A stretch of DNA of 64,000 nt, taken from Chersky-840 sp035604715. Lineage in GTDB: Bacteria; Actinomycetota; Acidimicrobiia; Acidimicrobiales; UBA8190. The DNA lies in NCBI GenBank assembly GCA_963731665.1, contig CAVSWP010000002.1:73695-137694 (forward strand), read 5' to 3'. The notes beneath the pieces are model-generated. The model was not told where the DNA came from. It saw nothing but the letters and a program-made list of their open reading frames with translations, and did not search any database. How positions within the stretch are numbered: position 1 is the stretch's first letter; the number at the start of each line of letters is the position of its first letter. Positions 1 to 8,402 of this stretch are shown in pieces. The translations under genes were made by a program, and so were the position numbers.

Positions 1-1
1 C

Positions 2-139
2 AAGCAGGTCGAGCTCCACGTCTACGACGGGACGGACCACGCCTTCTTCAACGACACGCGCCCTGAGGTCTACGACGCCGGCGCGTCGGCCACGGCGTGG
101 GCCCGGACGATCGACTTCTTCCACACCCGCCTGGGGTGA
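2..139 (+). CDS. Dienelactone hydrolase family protein, C-terminal end (partial)
   Basis: Only the last 45 codons lie in the window; the gene enters from the left edge. The reading frame contains the HVYDGTDHAFFNDTRPEVYD-type segment typical of the C-terminal part of dienelactone hydrolases, where the His of 'DHAFFN' is the catalytic histidine of the alpha/beta-hydrolase triad. The frame ends at a TGA that overlaps the GTG start of the next gene (GTGA, 136-139), so the two genes are probably co-transcribed and translationally coupled. Substrate cannot be told from this fragment. Confidence 0.75.
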   Translation, partial: KQVELHVYDGTDHAFFNDTRPEVYDAGASATAWARTIDFFHTRLG

Positions 140-1371
140 CTCCCTCCTCGGGCGGACCGGGCGCCGTCGTCGACCGCTACCTCCACTTGGGACTGCGCAT
201 CGGGCGCCACATCGACGGACTGGTGGACGCCTACTACGGCCCCGAAAAGCTGGCCGAGCAGGTGGCTCAGGCCCCGCCGTCCAGTCCCGGTCAATTGGTC
301 AGCGACGGCCGGGCCCTTCTGGCCGATCTGGACGCCGGCGCGCCGCTCGACGAGGGCTCGGGAGTCCAACCGACTCCCGTCCCCGACGCCGGGCGTCGCC
401 GGCGCTGGTTGCGGGCCCAGACGGTGGGCCTGCTGACCACGGCCCGACGCCTGGCGGGCGAGCCCATCTCCTACGCCGACGAGGTCGAGGGCTGCTACGG
501 CGTCCGACCCACACCGGTCCCCGAAGAGGACTTGGCGGCCGCGCACCGGCGTCTCGACGAAGCCCTCCCGGGATCGGGACCGCTCCGAGAGCGATTGATC
601 TCATGGCGAGAGTCGCACGCCGTGGCTGTCGAGCGTCTGCCGGGAGCCATCGCCTCCCTGGCGGAGGACCTGCGCGAGCGCACCCAACGACTCTTCGGCC
701 TGCCCGAGGGTGAGCACATCGAATTCGAGCTGGTCACGGACAAGCCGTGGTCGGGGTTCAACACGTATTTGGGCGGGCTGCGTTCACGGGTGTCGGTGAA
801 CACCGACCTGCCGGTCCTGTCGACGACACTCGCCCATCTCGTCGCGCACGAGGCGTACCCGGGGCACCACACCGAACACTGCCGCAAGGAAGTGTCCCTG
901 GTACGGCGCCGGCACTGGTTGGAGGAGACGATCTTCCTCGTCGGCACGCCCCAGTGCCTGATCGCCGAAGGGCTCGCCGATCTCGGGCTCGAAGTGGTGC
1001 TCGGTCCGAGGCCCGAACCGGTGGTGGCCGATCACCTCCGACCGCTCGGTATCCGCTACGACGCCGAAGTCATCGCCGCGCTGTCCGAGGCGAGCGAGGC
1101 CCTCGGGTCCGTGCGCGCCAACGCCGCGTGGCGGCTGCATGCCGAAGGCGCCCAACCCGACGTGGTCGTGGACGAGGTGGTCCGCTGGGGCCTGCTTCCC
1201 AGGGACAGAGCCACCAAAGCCGTCGAGTTCCTGTTGCACCCGACGTGGCGTGCCTATGTCACGTGCTACGTCGAGGGTCTGCGGCTGTGTCGTGGCTTCG
1301 TCGGCGGGGACCCGGCGCGCTTCACCCGGCTCTTGAGCGAACAGCTCGTTCCCGACGACCTGGCGGCGTAG
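136..1371 (+). CDS. DUF885-like putative metallopeptidase
   Basis: A 411-residue protein. I chose the GTG at 136 because it overlaps the preceding stop as GTGA and the sequence before it belongs to the upstream gene. At about residues 238-245 it carries HEAYPGHH, the His-Glu...His-His motif that marks the DUF885 family of predicted zinc peptidases; 'EGLADLGLEVVLG' further on would supply the third acidic ligand. DUF885 proteins are usually 550-600 residues, so this is a short version, and no signal peptide is visible. It follows a dienelactone-hydrolase-like gene directly, which does not suggest a pathway. The family assignment rests on the motif; enzymatic activity is inferred. Confidence 0.7.
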   Translation: MTPSSGGPGAVVDRYLHLGLRIGRHIDGLVDAYYGPEKLAEQVAQAPPSSPGQLVSDGRALLADLDAGAPLDEGSGVQPTPVPDAGRRRRWLRAQTVGLLTTARRLAGEPISYADEVEGCYGVRPTPVPEEDLAAAHRRLDEALPGSGPLRERLISWRESHAVAVERLPGAIASLAEDLRERTQRLFGLPEGEHIEFELVTDKPWSGFNTYLGGLRSRVSVNTDLPVLSTTLAHLVAHEAYPGHHTEHCRKEVSLVRRRHWLEETIFLVGTPQCLIAEGLADLGLEVVLGPRPEPVVADHLRPLGIRYDAEVIAALSEASEALGSVRANAAWRLHAEGAQPDVVVDEVVRWGLLPRDRATKAVEFLLHPTWRAYVTCYVEGLRLCRGFVGGDPARFTRLLSEQLVPDDLAA

Positions 1372-1430
1372 GTCCGTCCTGCCATCGTCGCCCATCGGCG
1401 ACGTCTTGGAGCGCTGTCAACGGACACAGG

Positions 1431-1436
1431 TAGCAT
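1431..1436 (+). promoter_or_regulatory. Leaderless -10 box (TAGCAT) of mcl
   Basis: TAGCAT ends 6 nt before the ATG at 1443 and there is no Shine-Dalgarno sequence. The spacing places the transcription start at or next to the start codon, as in leaderless actinobacterial mRNAs. Confidence 0.5.
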
Positions 1437-1442
1437 GAGGTC

Positions 1443-2381
1443 ATGTCCGAACGCAGCCGGAGTCTTCCCCGTCGATCCTGCTTCTCCACGCCGGGATCGA
1501 ACGAGCGCTTTCTCGAGAAGGCGCCCTCGGTGCCTGCCGACATGTCGTTCCTCGACCTGGAGGACTCCGTCGCCCCGCTCGAGAAGGAGGCGGCGCGGGC
1601 CAAGGTCGTCGAGGCCATCCGCAAACAACCCTGGGACGACCGTGTGCTGTGCGTCCGCATCAACGCGTGGGACACGGAGTGGACGTACGGGGACGTCATC
1701 GAGGTGGTCGGCAATGCCGGTGAGCGCCTCGACGAGGTCATGCTGCCCAAGGTGCAGTCGGCGGCCGAGGTCGTGGCTCTCGACCTCCTGCTCACCCAGG
1801 TCGAGAAGAGAAATGGCCTGCGGGTGGGGCACATCGGCATCGAGGCGCAGATCGAGACCACTCGAGGCCTGATAAACGTGGACGACATCTGCGCGGCGTC
1901 CCCCCGGCTCGAGACCATCATCTTCGGGCCCGCCGACTTCGCCGCATCGATGGAGATGCCGGTGCTCACCGGCGGCGTGCAGATCCCGGAGTACCCCGGC
2001 GATCACTTCCATTACGTGTTCAGCCGGATCCTCATGGCGGGGCGCGCCAACGGCTTGCAGGTCATCGACGGTCCCTACCTCAGGGTCAAGGACATGGACG
2101 GGCTGCGCGACTTCACGCAACGCACCCGGGTGCTGGGCTACGACGGGAAGTGGGCCCTCACGCCCGACCAGGTCACCGTGTTGAACGAGATGTACTCGCC
2201 CACGCAGGAACAATTCGACCACGCGTGGGACATCCTCGACGCCTATCAGAAGGCGACCGAGGACGACCGCAAGGGTGCGGTGATGTTCGGTGACGAGATG
2301 ATCGACGAGGCCAGCCGCAAGATGGCCACGAAATTCGTGGCTCGCGGGGAGCGGGCCGGGTTCAGTCGCTCGAAGGCCTAG
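1443..2381 (+). CDS. mcl: Beta-methylmalyl-CoA / malyl-CoA lyase (CitE-like, HpcH/HpaI family)
   Basis: A 312-residue CoA-ester lyase of the citrate-lyase beta fold. It shows the family's N-terminal 'RRSCFSTPGSN', the acidic 'FLDLEDSVAP' at about 36-45, 'IGIEAQIET' and 'IFGPADFAASM' in the middle, and the C-terminal 'GDEMIDEASRKMA'. The sequence closely resembles the lyase of actinobacterial ethylmalonyl-CoA clusters. In that pathway it splits beta-methylmalyl-CoA into glyoxylate and propionyl-CoA, and it may also handle malyl-CoA. The neighbouring dehydrogenase and hydratase supply the two preceding steps. Its 3' end overlaps the convergent mcd gene by 20 bp. The family is certain; the exact substrate is inferred from resemblance and context. 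Confidence 0.88.
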   Translation: MSERSRSLPRRSCFSTPGSNERFLEKAPSVPADMSFLDLEDSVAPLEKEAARAKVVEAIRKQPWDDRVLCVRINAWDTEWTYGDVIEVVGNAGERLDEVMLPKVQSAAEVVALDLLLTQVEKRNGLRVGHIGIEAQIETTRGLINVDDICAASPRLETIIFGPADFAASMEMPVLTGGVQIPEYPGDHFHYVFSRILMAGRANGLQVIDGPYLRVKDMDGLRDFTQRTRVLGYDGKWALTPDQVTVLNEMYSPTQEQFDHAWDILDAYQKATEDDRKGAVMFGDEMIDEASRKMATKFVARGERAGFSRSKA

Positions 2382-4008
2382 GCGCGCACTGCTCGACCAG
2401 CCGTCGGGCCACCACCTTGAGGGCCAAGGTCTCGTCGGCCCCTTCGAAGATCGACAGCACCCGGGCGTCGACGAAGTAGCGGCTCACCGGGAATTCCTCG
2501 GCGTAGCCCATCCCTCCGTGGATCTGCATGGCCTCGCGTGTCACCCATTCGGCGGCGCGGCACACGTAGGCCTTGAGCATGGATGCTTCGAGCGTCCCGT
2601 CGCCGGTGGCCATGAGCCGGGCGACCTCGTAGGCGAACTGGCGGGCCACCTGGATGAGGACCGCCATGCGGGTGAGCTTGGCCTGGGTCAGCTGGTATTG
2701 GCCGATGGGCTGCCCGAAGACCACCCGGTTCGCGGCGTAGTCCGACGCCGCCTCGTAGGCCGCCTGCATCACCCCGACGGCCCGGGCGGCGGTCTGCAGC
2801 CGGCCGTTCTCGAACCCCGCCATCTGGGAGTAAAAGCCCCGGCCCACGCCGTCTTCGCCCCCCACCAGGTTGGCATCGGGGACGAACCAGTTCTCGAAGG
2901 AGATCTCGTAGGAGTGCATGCCCCGGTAACCCAGGGTGTCGATGGGCCGACCCTCCATCCGCCCCGGGGGGTCGCGGCGGGCCTCGGACTCCGGGTCCTG
3001 GGTGAACACGAAGCCAGCGCCGTCGCCTCGGGGTTTCTCGACCACGAACAGCGACAGGCCCCGGTGGGCCTTGGCGCGGTCGGGGTCGGTTCGGGCCAGG
3101 AGCATGAGCACGTCGGCTCGAGCTGCGAACGTGCACCACGTCTTCACGCCGTTGACCAACCACCCGCCCTCGGTACGCGCCGCGGCGGTGACGATGGCGG
3201 CCACGTCGGAGCCGAAGTCCGGCTCGGTGACCGCCACCGCGTTCATCACCTCTCCGGATGCCAGTTTCGGCAACCACGTCTGCTTCTGCTCGTCGGTGCC
3301 CCCCGCCACCAGGGCGCGGCTGAGGATCTCGGGGCGGGTGATCAACGACCCGCCGGCGCCGAGCGACCCCCAAGACAGCTCCTCGGTGGCCACCACCATT
3401 CCCATGTAGTCGCTGGCACCACCGGTGGCGAACCCGCCGTACTCCTCGGGGATCGACAGCCCCAACGCGCCCATCTCGGCCAGGCCCGAGATGATCTCCT
3501 CGGGGATGTCGGCGTTGGCGCGGTGGATGTGCTCGGCGTGAGGGCGGATCTGCTCCAGCGCGAACCGGTGGAAGGTCTCGCGCACCAGGGCGAAGTCCGC
3601 ATCGAGGTGGCGGCCCCCGTCGATCCCCGCCAAAGAGGCGAGGTACTGCGGACGACGGAAGGCGGTCACGAAGGGCCGCGCCCCCTCCATCCAGCCGGGT
3701 GCGGTCCCGAAGGCGTCCTCTCGACCCACGGTGCGAGCCGCCAGGTCAGCCAGGGCGTCGGCCACGAAGACGCAGGCGATGTGAGCCTCGTCGGCGCCGG
3801 CGGTGCCGTAGGCGAGCGCCGCGTGCGCCGCTCGTACCCCAGCGGCGACGTGGGCGAGGTCGTAGGCCACCACCTGGTCGGCGTCGGGCCCGCCCTGCGC
3901 CGCCAACCGACGAGCCGCTGCCGACACGATCGACGATGCCAGGTCCACGGCCGCCGCGGCCGCCTCGAGGTCCGGGGCCGGCGAGCCGGCGGCGGGGCCG
4001 GAGATCAC
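2362..4008 (-). CDS. mcd: Acyl-CoA dehydrogenase, methylsuccinyl-CoA dehydrogenase type
   Basis: A 548-residue flavoprotein. It has the usual three acyl-CoA dehydrogenase domains (N-terminal helical from about 150, central beta with 'AVTEPDFGSD' and 'GVKTWCTFA', C-terminal helical), preceded by about 130 extra alpha-helical, Ala-rich residues. That extension and the overall length are typical of methylsuccinyl-CoA dehydrogenase of the ethylmalonyl-CoA pathway; ordinary acyl-CoA dehydrogenases are about 380 residues. The catalytic glutamate lies in 'SIFEGADETLAL' near the C terminus. The ATG at 4008 overlaps the upstream methyltransferase stop (ATGA, 4005-4008), so expression is coupled. Electrons would go to ETF, not encoded here. 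Substrate assignment rests on architecture plus the lyase and hydratase neighbours. Confidence 0.85.
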   Translation of the reverse strand: MISGPAAGSPAPDLEAAAAAVDLASSIVSAAARRLAAQGGPDADQVVAYDLAHVAAGVRAAHAALAYGTAGADEAHIACVFVADALADLAARTVGREDAFGTAPGWMEGARPFVTAFRRPQYLASLAGIDGGRHLDADFALVRETFHRFALEQIRPHAEHIHRANADIPEEIISGLAEMGALGLSIPEEYGGFATGGASDYMGMVVATEELSWGSLGAGGSLITRPEILSRALVAGGTDEQKQTWLPKLASGEVMNAVAVTEPDFGSDVAAIVTAAARTEGGWLVNGVKTWCTFAARADVLMLLARTDPDRAKAHRGLSLFVVEKPRGDGAGFVFTQDPESEARRDPPGRMEGRPIDTLGYRGMHSYEISFENWFVPDANLVGGEDGVGRGFYSQMAGFENGRLQTAARAVGVMQAAYEAASDYAANRVVFGQPIGQYQLTQAKLTRMAVLIQVARQFAYEVARLMATGDGTLEASMLKAYVCRAAEWVTREAMQIHGGMGYAEEFPVSRYFVDARVLSIFEGADETLALKVVARRLVEQCAPRPSSD

Positions 4009-4664
4009 CGGGCGCTCCCGATGGAGCCCGGGGCGCGACCGAGCACGGTCACCAGAGGGGGAAGTACGACCGGGTCGTCCCCGGGGTCGATGTCGGTGAG
4101 CGACTCCAGGTAGGCGGTGACCGGACCGGGCCCGACCCCGGCGGGTGCTTCGGCCCAGGCGTCGACGATGTCGAGGCCGGCGTCCCGGACCAACGCCGGC
4201 AAGAGGGCGCCGATGTCGGGGTGGGGCGGGCCGGGCATGGTCATGGCCACGCCGCCGACGCGACCGGCCGAGGTGATGGGCTCTTGGGCGACGACCCAGC
4301 CTCCGGGCCGCACGGCCTGGCGCATGCGGCGCAGCACCACGGCGGGCTCGACGACGTGCATGAGCAGGAACCGGCAGAACGCCAAGTCGACCGCCTCGGG
4401 CAGGAGCAGGTCCTCACCGGCCTGGGTCACGGCGAGCACCTGACTGAAGGCGGCCGCGGCCTTGGCCACCTCGTCACGGGCACGTGGATCACTGTCGACG
4501 GCGTAGACGCGCCCCTCGTGTCCCACGATCTCGGCGAGGGCCACCGACACGTCCCCACCGCCGGCACCGACGTCGACGCATCGCCACCCGGGCGCGACGG
4601 CGAGTCGCTCGAGCGCCGTGGCCAGGGGGCGCCGATACACATCGTCGCGCAGGGCGTCCGGCAC
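4005..4664 (-). CDS. Class I SAM-dependent methyltransferase
   Basis: A 219-residue Rossmann-fold methyltransferase. Motif I, 'CVDVGAGGGD', sits at about residues 29-38 and binds S-adenosylmethionine. 'VYAVDSD' follows as the acidic loop after strand 2, then 'VDLAFCRFLLMHV' and 'RPGGWVVAQEP'. I start it at the GTG at 4664 because a TAGCGT box lies 7 nt upstream and the longer frame would run into the divergent gene. Its stop overlaps the mcd start, which makes it the first gene of an mcd operon. The methyl acceptor is unknown, and nothing in the ethylmalonyl-CoA pathway requires a methyltransferase, so its role here is open. Confidence 0.82.
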   Translation of the reverse strand: MPDALRDDVYRRPLATALERLAVAPGWRCVDVGAGGGDVSVALAEIVGHEGRVYAVDSDPRARDEVAKAAAAFSQVLAVTQAGEDLLLPEAVDLAFCRFLLMHVVEPAVVLRRMRQAVRPGGWVVAQEPITSAGRVGGVAMTMPGPPHPDIGALLPALVRDAGLDIVDAWAEAPAGVGPGPVTAYLESLTDIDPGDDPVVLPPLVTVLGRAPGSIGSAR

Positions 4665-4671
4665 GAGGCAG

Positions 4672-4690
4672 ACGCTACCGGCTGTAGCCT
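4672..4690. promoter_or_regulatory. Back-to-back leaderless promoters
   Basis: A minus-strand TAGCGT (4672-4677) lies 7 nt before the methyltransferase GTG, and a plus-strand TAGCCT (4685-4690) lies 7 nt before the GTG at 4698. Only 7 bp separate the two boxes, so two polymerases could hardly occupy them together; mutual exclusion of the two transcripts is a possible consequence. Confidence 0.5.
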
Positions 4691-4697
4691 GCCGGGC

Positions 4698-5126
4698 GTG
4701 AAGGTCACCATGCTCTTGTGCGACGCGGCGCAGGTCGCCGACGGGAAGCTGTTCGTGCTGGGGGGAGGATGGTCCCTGACGGGGCCCGACCCCATGCCGT
4801 CGGGCATCGCGCTCAAGATCGACGTGGGGTGGCACGAGGCCGATCAGGTGCACCACTGGGAGCTCTACCTCGAGGACGCCGACGGCCGTCCGGTCATGGT
4901 GGACACGCCCGACGGAACCCACCCGGTGGAAGTGCGCGGGGAATTCAACGTCGTGCGTCCGACCACCGTGCCTCTGGGGACGCCCATCGACGTGGCCCTG
5001 GCGGTCAACCTCGGCCCCCTCCCTCTCGAGCCCGGCAACCGCTACACCTGGCGCCTCTCCATCGGCGGTGAGTCCGAGGCGGACTGGGCGCTCGGGTTCA
5101 CCACCCGTCCTCGGGTTCTGTCGTGA
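4698..5126 (+). CDS. Small conserved protein (DUF6941-like)
   Basis: A 142-residue soluble protein starting 'VKVTMLLCDAAQVADGKLFV', a well-conserved N terminus in a family I recall being called DUF6941; the number is from memory. Predicted composition is mostly beta strands, with no signal peptide and no obvious catalytic motif. It is transcribed divergently from the methyltransferase through a TAGCCT box 7 nt before the GTG. Its stop overlaps the start of the mesaconyl-CoA hydratase gene (GTGA, 5123-5126), so the two proteins are made together. A role connected with the hydratase is inference from this coupling only. Confidence 0.7.
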   Translation: MKVTMLLCDAAQVADGKLFVLGGGWSLTGPDPMPSGIALKIDVGWHEADQVHHWELYLEDADGRPVMVDTPDGTHPVEVRGEFNVVRPTTVPLGTPIDVALAVNLGPLPLEPGNRYTWRLSIGGESEADWALGFTTRPRVLS

Positions 5127-5635
5127 CGACGTTCGACCGGCCCTTCGGCCGGTACTTCGAAGACTTCGAGCCCGGCGACGTCTACCGGCACTGGCCGGGC
5201 AAGACGGTCACGGAGTACGACGACCACCTCTTTTGCATGATCACCATGAACCACCATCCTCTGCACACCAACGCCTGGTTCGCCGAGCACGAGACGGTGC
5301 ACGGGAAGAACGTGGTGGTCGGGAACCTCGTGTACTCGCTGGTCCTCGGCATGAGCGTGCCCGACGTCAGTGGCTCGTGCATAGCCAATCTCGAAGTCGA
5401 GACGCTCATCCACCGGCACCCGACATTCCACGGCGACACCATCTACGCCGAGTCTCGCGTCATCGACAAGGTGGAGTCCTCCTCGAAGCCCGACCGCGGC
5501 ATCGTCACGGTGGAGACGAAGGGATTCAACCAGCGGGGCGAAGAGGTGTGCTTCTTCCGCCGCAAGGTCATGGTGTGGAAGCGCGAGTCCGCCCCCGCCC
5601 GTCGCCGTCCCTACGCAGACGACGTCTGGGGCTGA
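5123..5635 (+). CDS. mch: Mesaconyl-CoA hydratase (MaoC family)
   Basis: A 170-residue hot-dog-fold hydratase. 'FGRYFEDFEPGDVYRHWPGK', 'ITMNHHPLHTN' (holding the catalytic His region of MaoC hydratases), 'VVVGNLVYSLVLGMSVPDVS' and 'PTFHGDTIYAESRV' closely match the short MaoC protein found in actinobacterial ethylmalonyl-CoA gene clusters. There it hydrates mesaconyl-CoA to beta-methylmalyl-CoA, the substrate of the lyase encoded at 1443-2381. The GTG at 5123 overlaps the upstream stop, and the downstream mutY appears to begin at a CTG overlapping this gene's TGA. The family is certain; the substrate follows from resemblance and neighbours. Confidence 0.87.
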   Translation: MTTFDRPFGRYFEDFEPGDVYRHWPGKTVTEYDDHLFCMITMNHHPLHTNAWFAEHETVHGKNVVVGNLVYSLVLGMSVPDVSGSCIANLEVETLIHRHPTFHGDTIYAESRVIDKVESSSKPDRGIVTVETKGFNQRGEEVCFFRRKVMVWKRESAPARRRPYADDVWG

Positions 5636-6513
5636 CGACGGCGCCCGCCGACCCGGACCTGCGGCGGCTACGGCGGGCCGTGCTCGCCGCGGGCCGGTCC
5701 GGACTGCGCCCCCTGCCGTGGCGAGCGACGCGTGACCCTTGGTCGGTGCTCGTGAGCGAGGTCATGCTCCAACAGACCCAGGCCCAGCGGGTGGTCGCCC
5801 CCTACGCCCGCTTCCTGGACCGCTTCCCCACCGTGTGGGCATGCGCCCGTGCCGGCCTCGGGGACGTCCTCGAGGCCTGGGCGGGTCTGGGCTACAACCG
5901 TCGTGCCCGCCATCTCCACGAGGCGGCGAGGGCCATCGAGAGCCGGCACGGGGGAGTGGTGCCGGCGGACCTCGGTGCGCTGCAGGCCCTTCCCGGCGTG
6001 GGCTCGTACACGGCTCGAGCCGTTCTCGTCTTCGCCTTCGAGCGCCACGCCGCGGTTGTGGACGTCAACGTGCGACGGGTGCTCACGCGCGCCGTGGCCG
6101 GGACCCCGCTGTCTTCCGCCGCCGCCCAGACGTTGGCGGACACGCTGGTGCCCCGGGGAAGGGCGTGGGAGTGGAACCAGGCACTGATGGAGATCGGTGC
6201 TGCAGTGTGCGGCGCCCGCAACCCGGCCTGCGACCTATGCCCGCTGGCGCGGCGCTGTGCGTGGTTCAACGCCGCTCCGAGCACCCCCGACCCGGCGCCT
6301 CGCGCCGCGCGCCAGAGTCGCTTCGAGGGTTCGGACCGCCAGGGCCGGGGCAGGCTGATCGACGCCTTGCGCCGCGGCCCGGTTCCCCTGCGACGGTTGC
6401 GGGCCGTGTGCGGGTGGCCCGGGGACCCCGAGCGGGCCCGCAGAGTCGCCGAGGGTCTCGTGGCCGACGGCCTCGTGCGCCGAGGGCCCGGGAACGTCCT
6501 CGTGCTGCCGTGA
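5632..6513 (+). CDS. mutY: A/G-specific adenine DNA glycosylase MutY
   Basis: Removes adenine mispaired with 8-oxoguanine. Visible are 'LPWR', the catalytic glutamate in 'SEVMLQQTQ', the helix-hairpin-helix 'LPGVGSYTARAV', the catalytic aspartate in 'VVDVNVRRVL', and a complete [4Fe-4S] loop C-x6-C-x2-C-x5-C ('CGARNPACDLCPLARRC'). About 293 residues, a short MutY with a reduced C-terminal 8-oxoG-recognition domain. Coding-like residues (LTTAPADPDLRRLRR) extend upstream to a CTG that overlaps the mch stop as CTGA, so I start there. The first conventional in-frame start is GTG 5680, which would give 277 residues. Coupling to mch is positional; no functional link is evident. Confidence 0.88.
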   Translation: MTTAPADPDLRRLRRAVLAAGRSGLRPLPWRATRDPWSVLVSEVMLQQTQAQRVVAPYARFLDRFPTVWACARAGLGDVLEAWAGLGYNRRARHLHEAARAIESRHGGVVPADLGALQALPGVGSYTARAVLVFAFERHAAVVDVNVRRVLTRAVAGTPLSSAAAQTLADTLVPRGRAWEWNQALMEIGAAVCGARNPACDLCPLARRCAWFNAAPSTPDPAPRAARQSRFEGSDRQGRGRLIDALRRGPVPLRRLRAVCGWPGDPERARRVAEGLVADGLVRRGPGNVLVLP

Positions 6514-6552
6514 GGCGTGGTGACGCTCGGGTGCCCGAGCGTCGCCGCCGGC

Positions 6553-7423
6553 TCAGCCGGCCAGGAAGCCCAGGACGTGGGCGTGGACCACGTCGGGTTG
6601 CTCGAGGTGGAGGAAGTGCCCGGCGCGTTCCACGACCACGTGCTCGGATCCGGCGGACAGCACCGAGCGCACGTCGCCCACGGTGTCGACGCCGATGCAC
6701 CCGTCGTCGGCCCCGTGCAGGTACATCGTGGGCTGAGGGGGAGACGTCGCGCGACGCGGCCTGGGCGTCGTCGAACGCCGGGCTGTGCCGGGAAGGGTCG
6801 AACACGGCTCGGTAGTACTCGATGGCGGCCGCCAGCCGGGTGGGGTCGCCGATGGACTCCTTGACTCGGGCGACGTCCCAAGCGCTGTCGTACCCCGGTG
6901 ACCAGTCTTGCCACAGCCGGTCGAGGAACTCGAGGTCGTCGGCGAGCACCGCCGCCTCGGCGAGGGGCGTCTGGAAGAGAAAGACGTAGAAGCTCCGTTT
7001 CAACTGCGCATAGGTGAAGAACGTGGCCGCCGAGGCCGCCAGGGGCGGGACGGCCAGGGTCACCACGCGCCGCCACCGGTCGGGTTGCAGCGACGCCGCT
7101 CCGTAGCTGGCGTAGGCACCCCAGTCGTGACCGATCAACACGGCGCGCCCGTCGCCCCCGAGGGCCTGGTGCAACGCGGTGGCGTCCATGGCCAAAGCGC
7201 CCACCTGGTAGATCCCGTCTTCGGGCATCTCGGTGGGCCGGTATCCCCTCATCCACGGGGCTACGACGTGGTAGCCGGCTTCCGCCAGCGCCGGGACGAG
7301 GTGGCGCCAGGTGTGGGCGGTGTCGGGGAAGCCGTGCAAGCACAAGGCCAGGGGGTCCCGCCGCGACCCCGACTCGAGGTAGGTGAACCCGATGCCGTTG
7401 ACCCTGACGACGCCTTGCTGCAT
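6553..7423 (-). pseudogene. Epoxide-hydrolase-like alpha/beta hydrolase, frameshifted
   Basis: The first 230 or so codons read as an alpha/beta hydrolase: 'VNGIGFTYLESG', the oxyanion region 'HGFPDTAHTW', and the nucleophile elbow 'IGHDWGAYAS', where Asp (not Ser) is the nucleophile as in epoxide hydrolases and haloalkane dehalogenases. The frame then shifts. The rest ('PTMYLHGADDGCIG...ERAGHFLHLEQP'), with the catalytic acid and His, continues in the +1 frame to TGA at 6553-6555. Removing one C from the C5 run at 6737-6741 restores one continuous protein. Either a real pseudogene or, as I think likelier given the other shifts in this window, a sequence error. TACCCT lies 6 nt before the ATG (leaderless). 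Confidence 0.82.
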
Positions 7424-7429
7424 GGACGC

Positions 7430-7435
7430 AGGGTA
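7430..7435 (-). promoter_or_regulatory. Leaderless -10 box (TACCCT) of the epoxide-hydrolase-like gene
   Basis: On the minus strand TACCCT ends 6 nt before the ATG at 7423; no ribosome-binding site is visible, matching the leaderless pattern seen elsewhere in the window. Confidence 0.45.
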
Positions 7436-7479
7436 GTGTCGCCCCGACAAGGCGATATAGAGGGGGTCGTCCGCTGCGA

Positions 7480-8325
7480 GTGACATTCTTCGGCGTGAGG
7501 GGCTCGTGCCCCTGCTCGGGCGAGCAGTACGTCCGCTACGGCGGCAACACCGCGTGTGTGGCTATCGACGTGGGAGACGAGCCCCCCATCGTCCTCGACC
7601 TGGGAACCGGCCTGCGCCCGTTCGGGCACGCGCTCGACGAGCGCTACGGGCTGGACAGTCCCATCGAGGTCACCGCCTTCCTCACCCACCTGCACTGGGA
7701 CCACATCATCGGGCTCCCGTTCTGCACGCCGCTGCTGCGCGCCGGTGGTCGGATGGACGTGTTCGGCCCACCCCAGGACGGCGCTCCTCTGCACGACATC
7801 ATCGACCGGGTGGTGAAGCCCCCGTTCTTCCCCGTGCAGGTGAAGGAGCTCCAGGGCAAGATCGAATTCTCGGAGGTGACCGACGACGTGGTGGCGGTGG
7901 GCTCCGCCAAGGTCACCGTCCGCCAGGTGCCCCACGTCGGGACGACCCTCGGGTTCCGCATCGAGGCCGAGAACTCCACGGTGGCATTCGTGAGCGATCA
8001 CCAGGCTCCGGACAACCGGTCCGAGGTCGACCCCGCCGTGCTCGAACTGTGTGACCGAGCCGACCTGGTCATCCACGATGCGCAGTACACCGAGGCGGAG
8101 TTCCGGGCCAAGGCCACCTGGGGCCACTCCACCGTCTCCTACGCGGCCCACGTGGCCGCTGAAGCCGGAGGCCGCCAATTGGCGCTCTTCCACCACGACC
8201 CCCGGCACACCGACGACGACATCGATCGGATGCTGGCCGAGGCGCAAGCGACCGACGATGCCCCCCGTCTGCGGGGAATCCTCGCCGCCCGGGAAGGATT
8301 GACGATCGACCTCGGCCGCCCCTGA
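7480..8325 (+). CDS. MBL-fold metallo-hydrolase
   Basis: A 281-residue metallo-beta-lactamase-fold protein. It shows 'FFGVRGSCPCSG' and 'YGGNTACVAIDV' at the N terminus, the metal motif H-x-H-x-D-H in 'THLHWDH' at about 70-76, and the later metal ligands in 'VPHVGTTLGF', 'VSDHQAP' and 'FHHDPRHTDDD'. The pattern resembles phosphodiesterase or phosphonate-metabolism-like MBL proteins (the 'GVRGSCP' subgroup), so cleavage of a phosphodiester is plausible, but the substrate is unknown. The GTG start at 7480 leaves 56 bp to the divergent hydrolase gene. Confidence 0.85.
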   Translation: MTFFGVRGSCPCSGEQYVRYGGNTACVAIDVGDEPPIVLDLGTGLRPFGHALDERYGLDSPIEVTAFLTHLHWDHIIGLPFCTPLLRAGGRMDVFGPPQDGAPLHDIIDRVVKPPFFPVQVKELQGKIEFSEVTDDVVAVGSAKVTVRQVPHVGTTLGFRIEAENSTVAFVSDHQAPDNRSEVDPAVLELCDRADLVIHDAQYTEAEFRAKATWGHSTVSYAAHVAAEAGGRQLALFHHDPRHTDDDIDRMLAEAQATDDAPRLRGILAAREGLTIDLGRP

Positions 8326-8402
8326 CTCGCGCCGGGCCCACGACCCTCCACGGCAACGAGAGCCTGAGCACGACGAGATCCCAAGGACGACGAAAGCACG
8401 CG

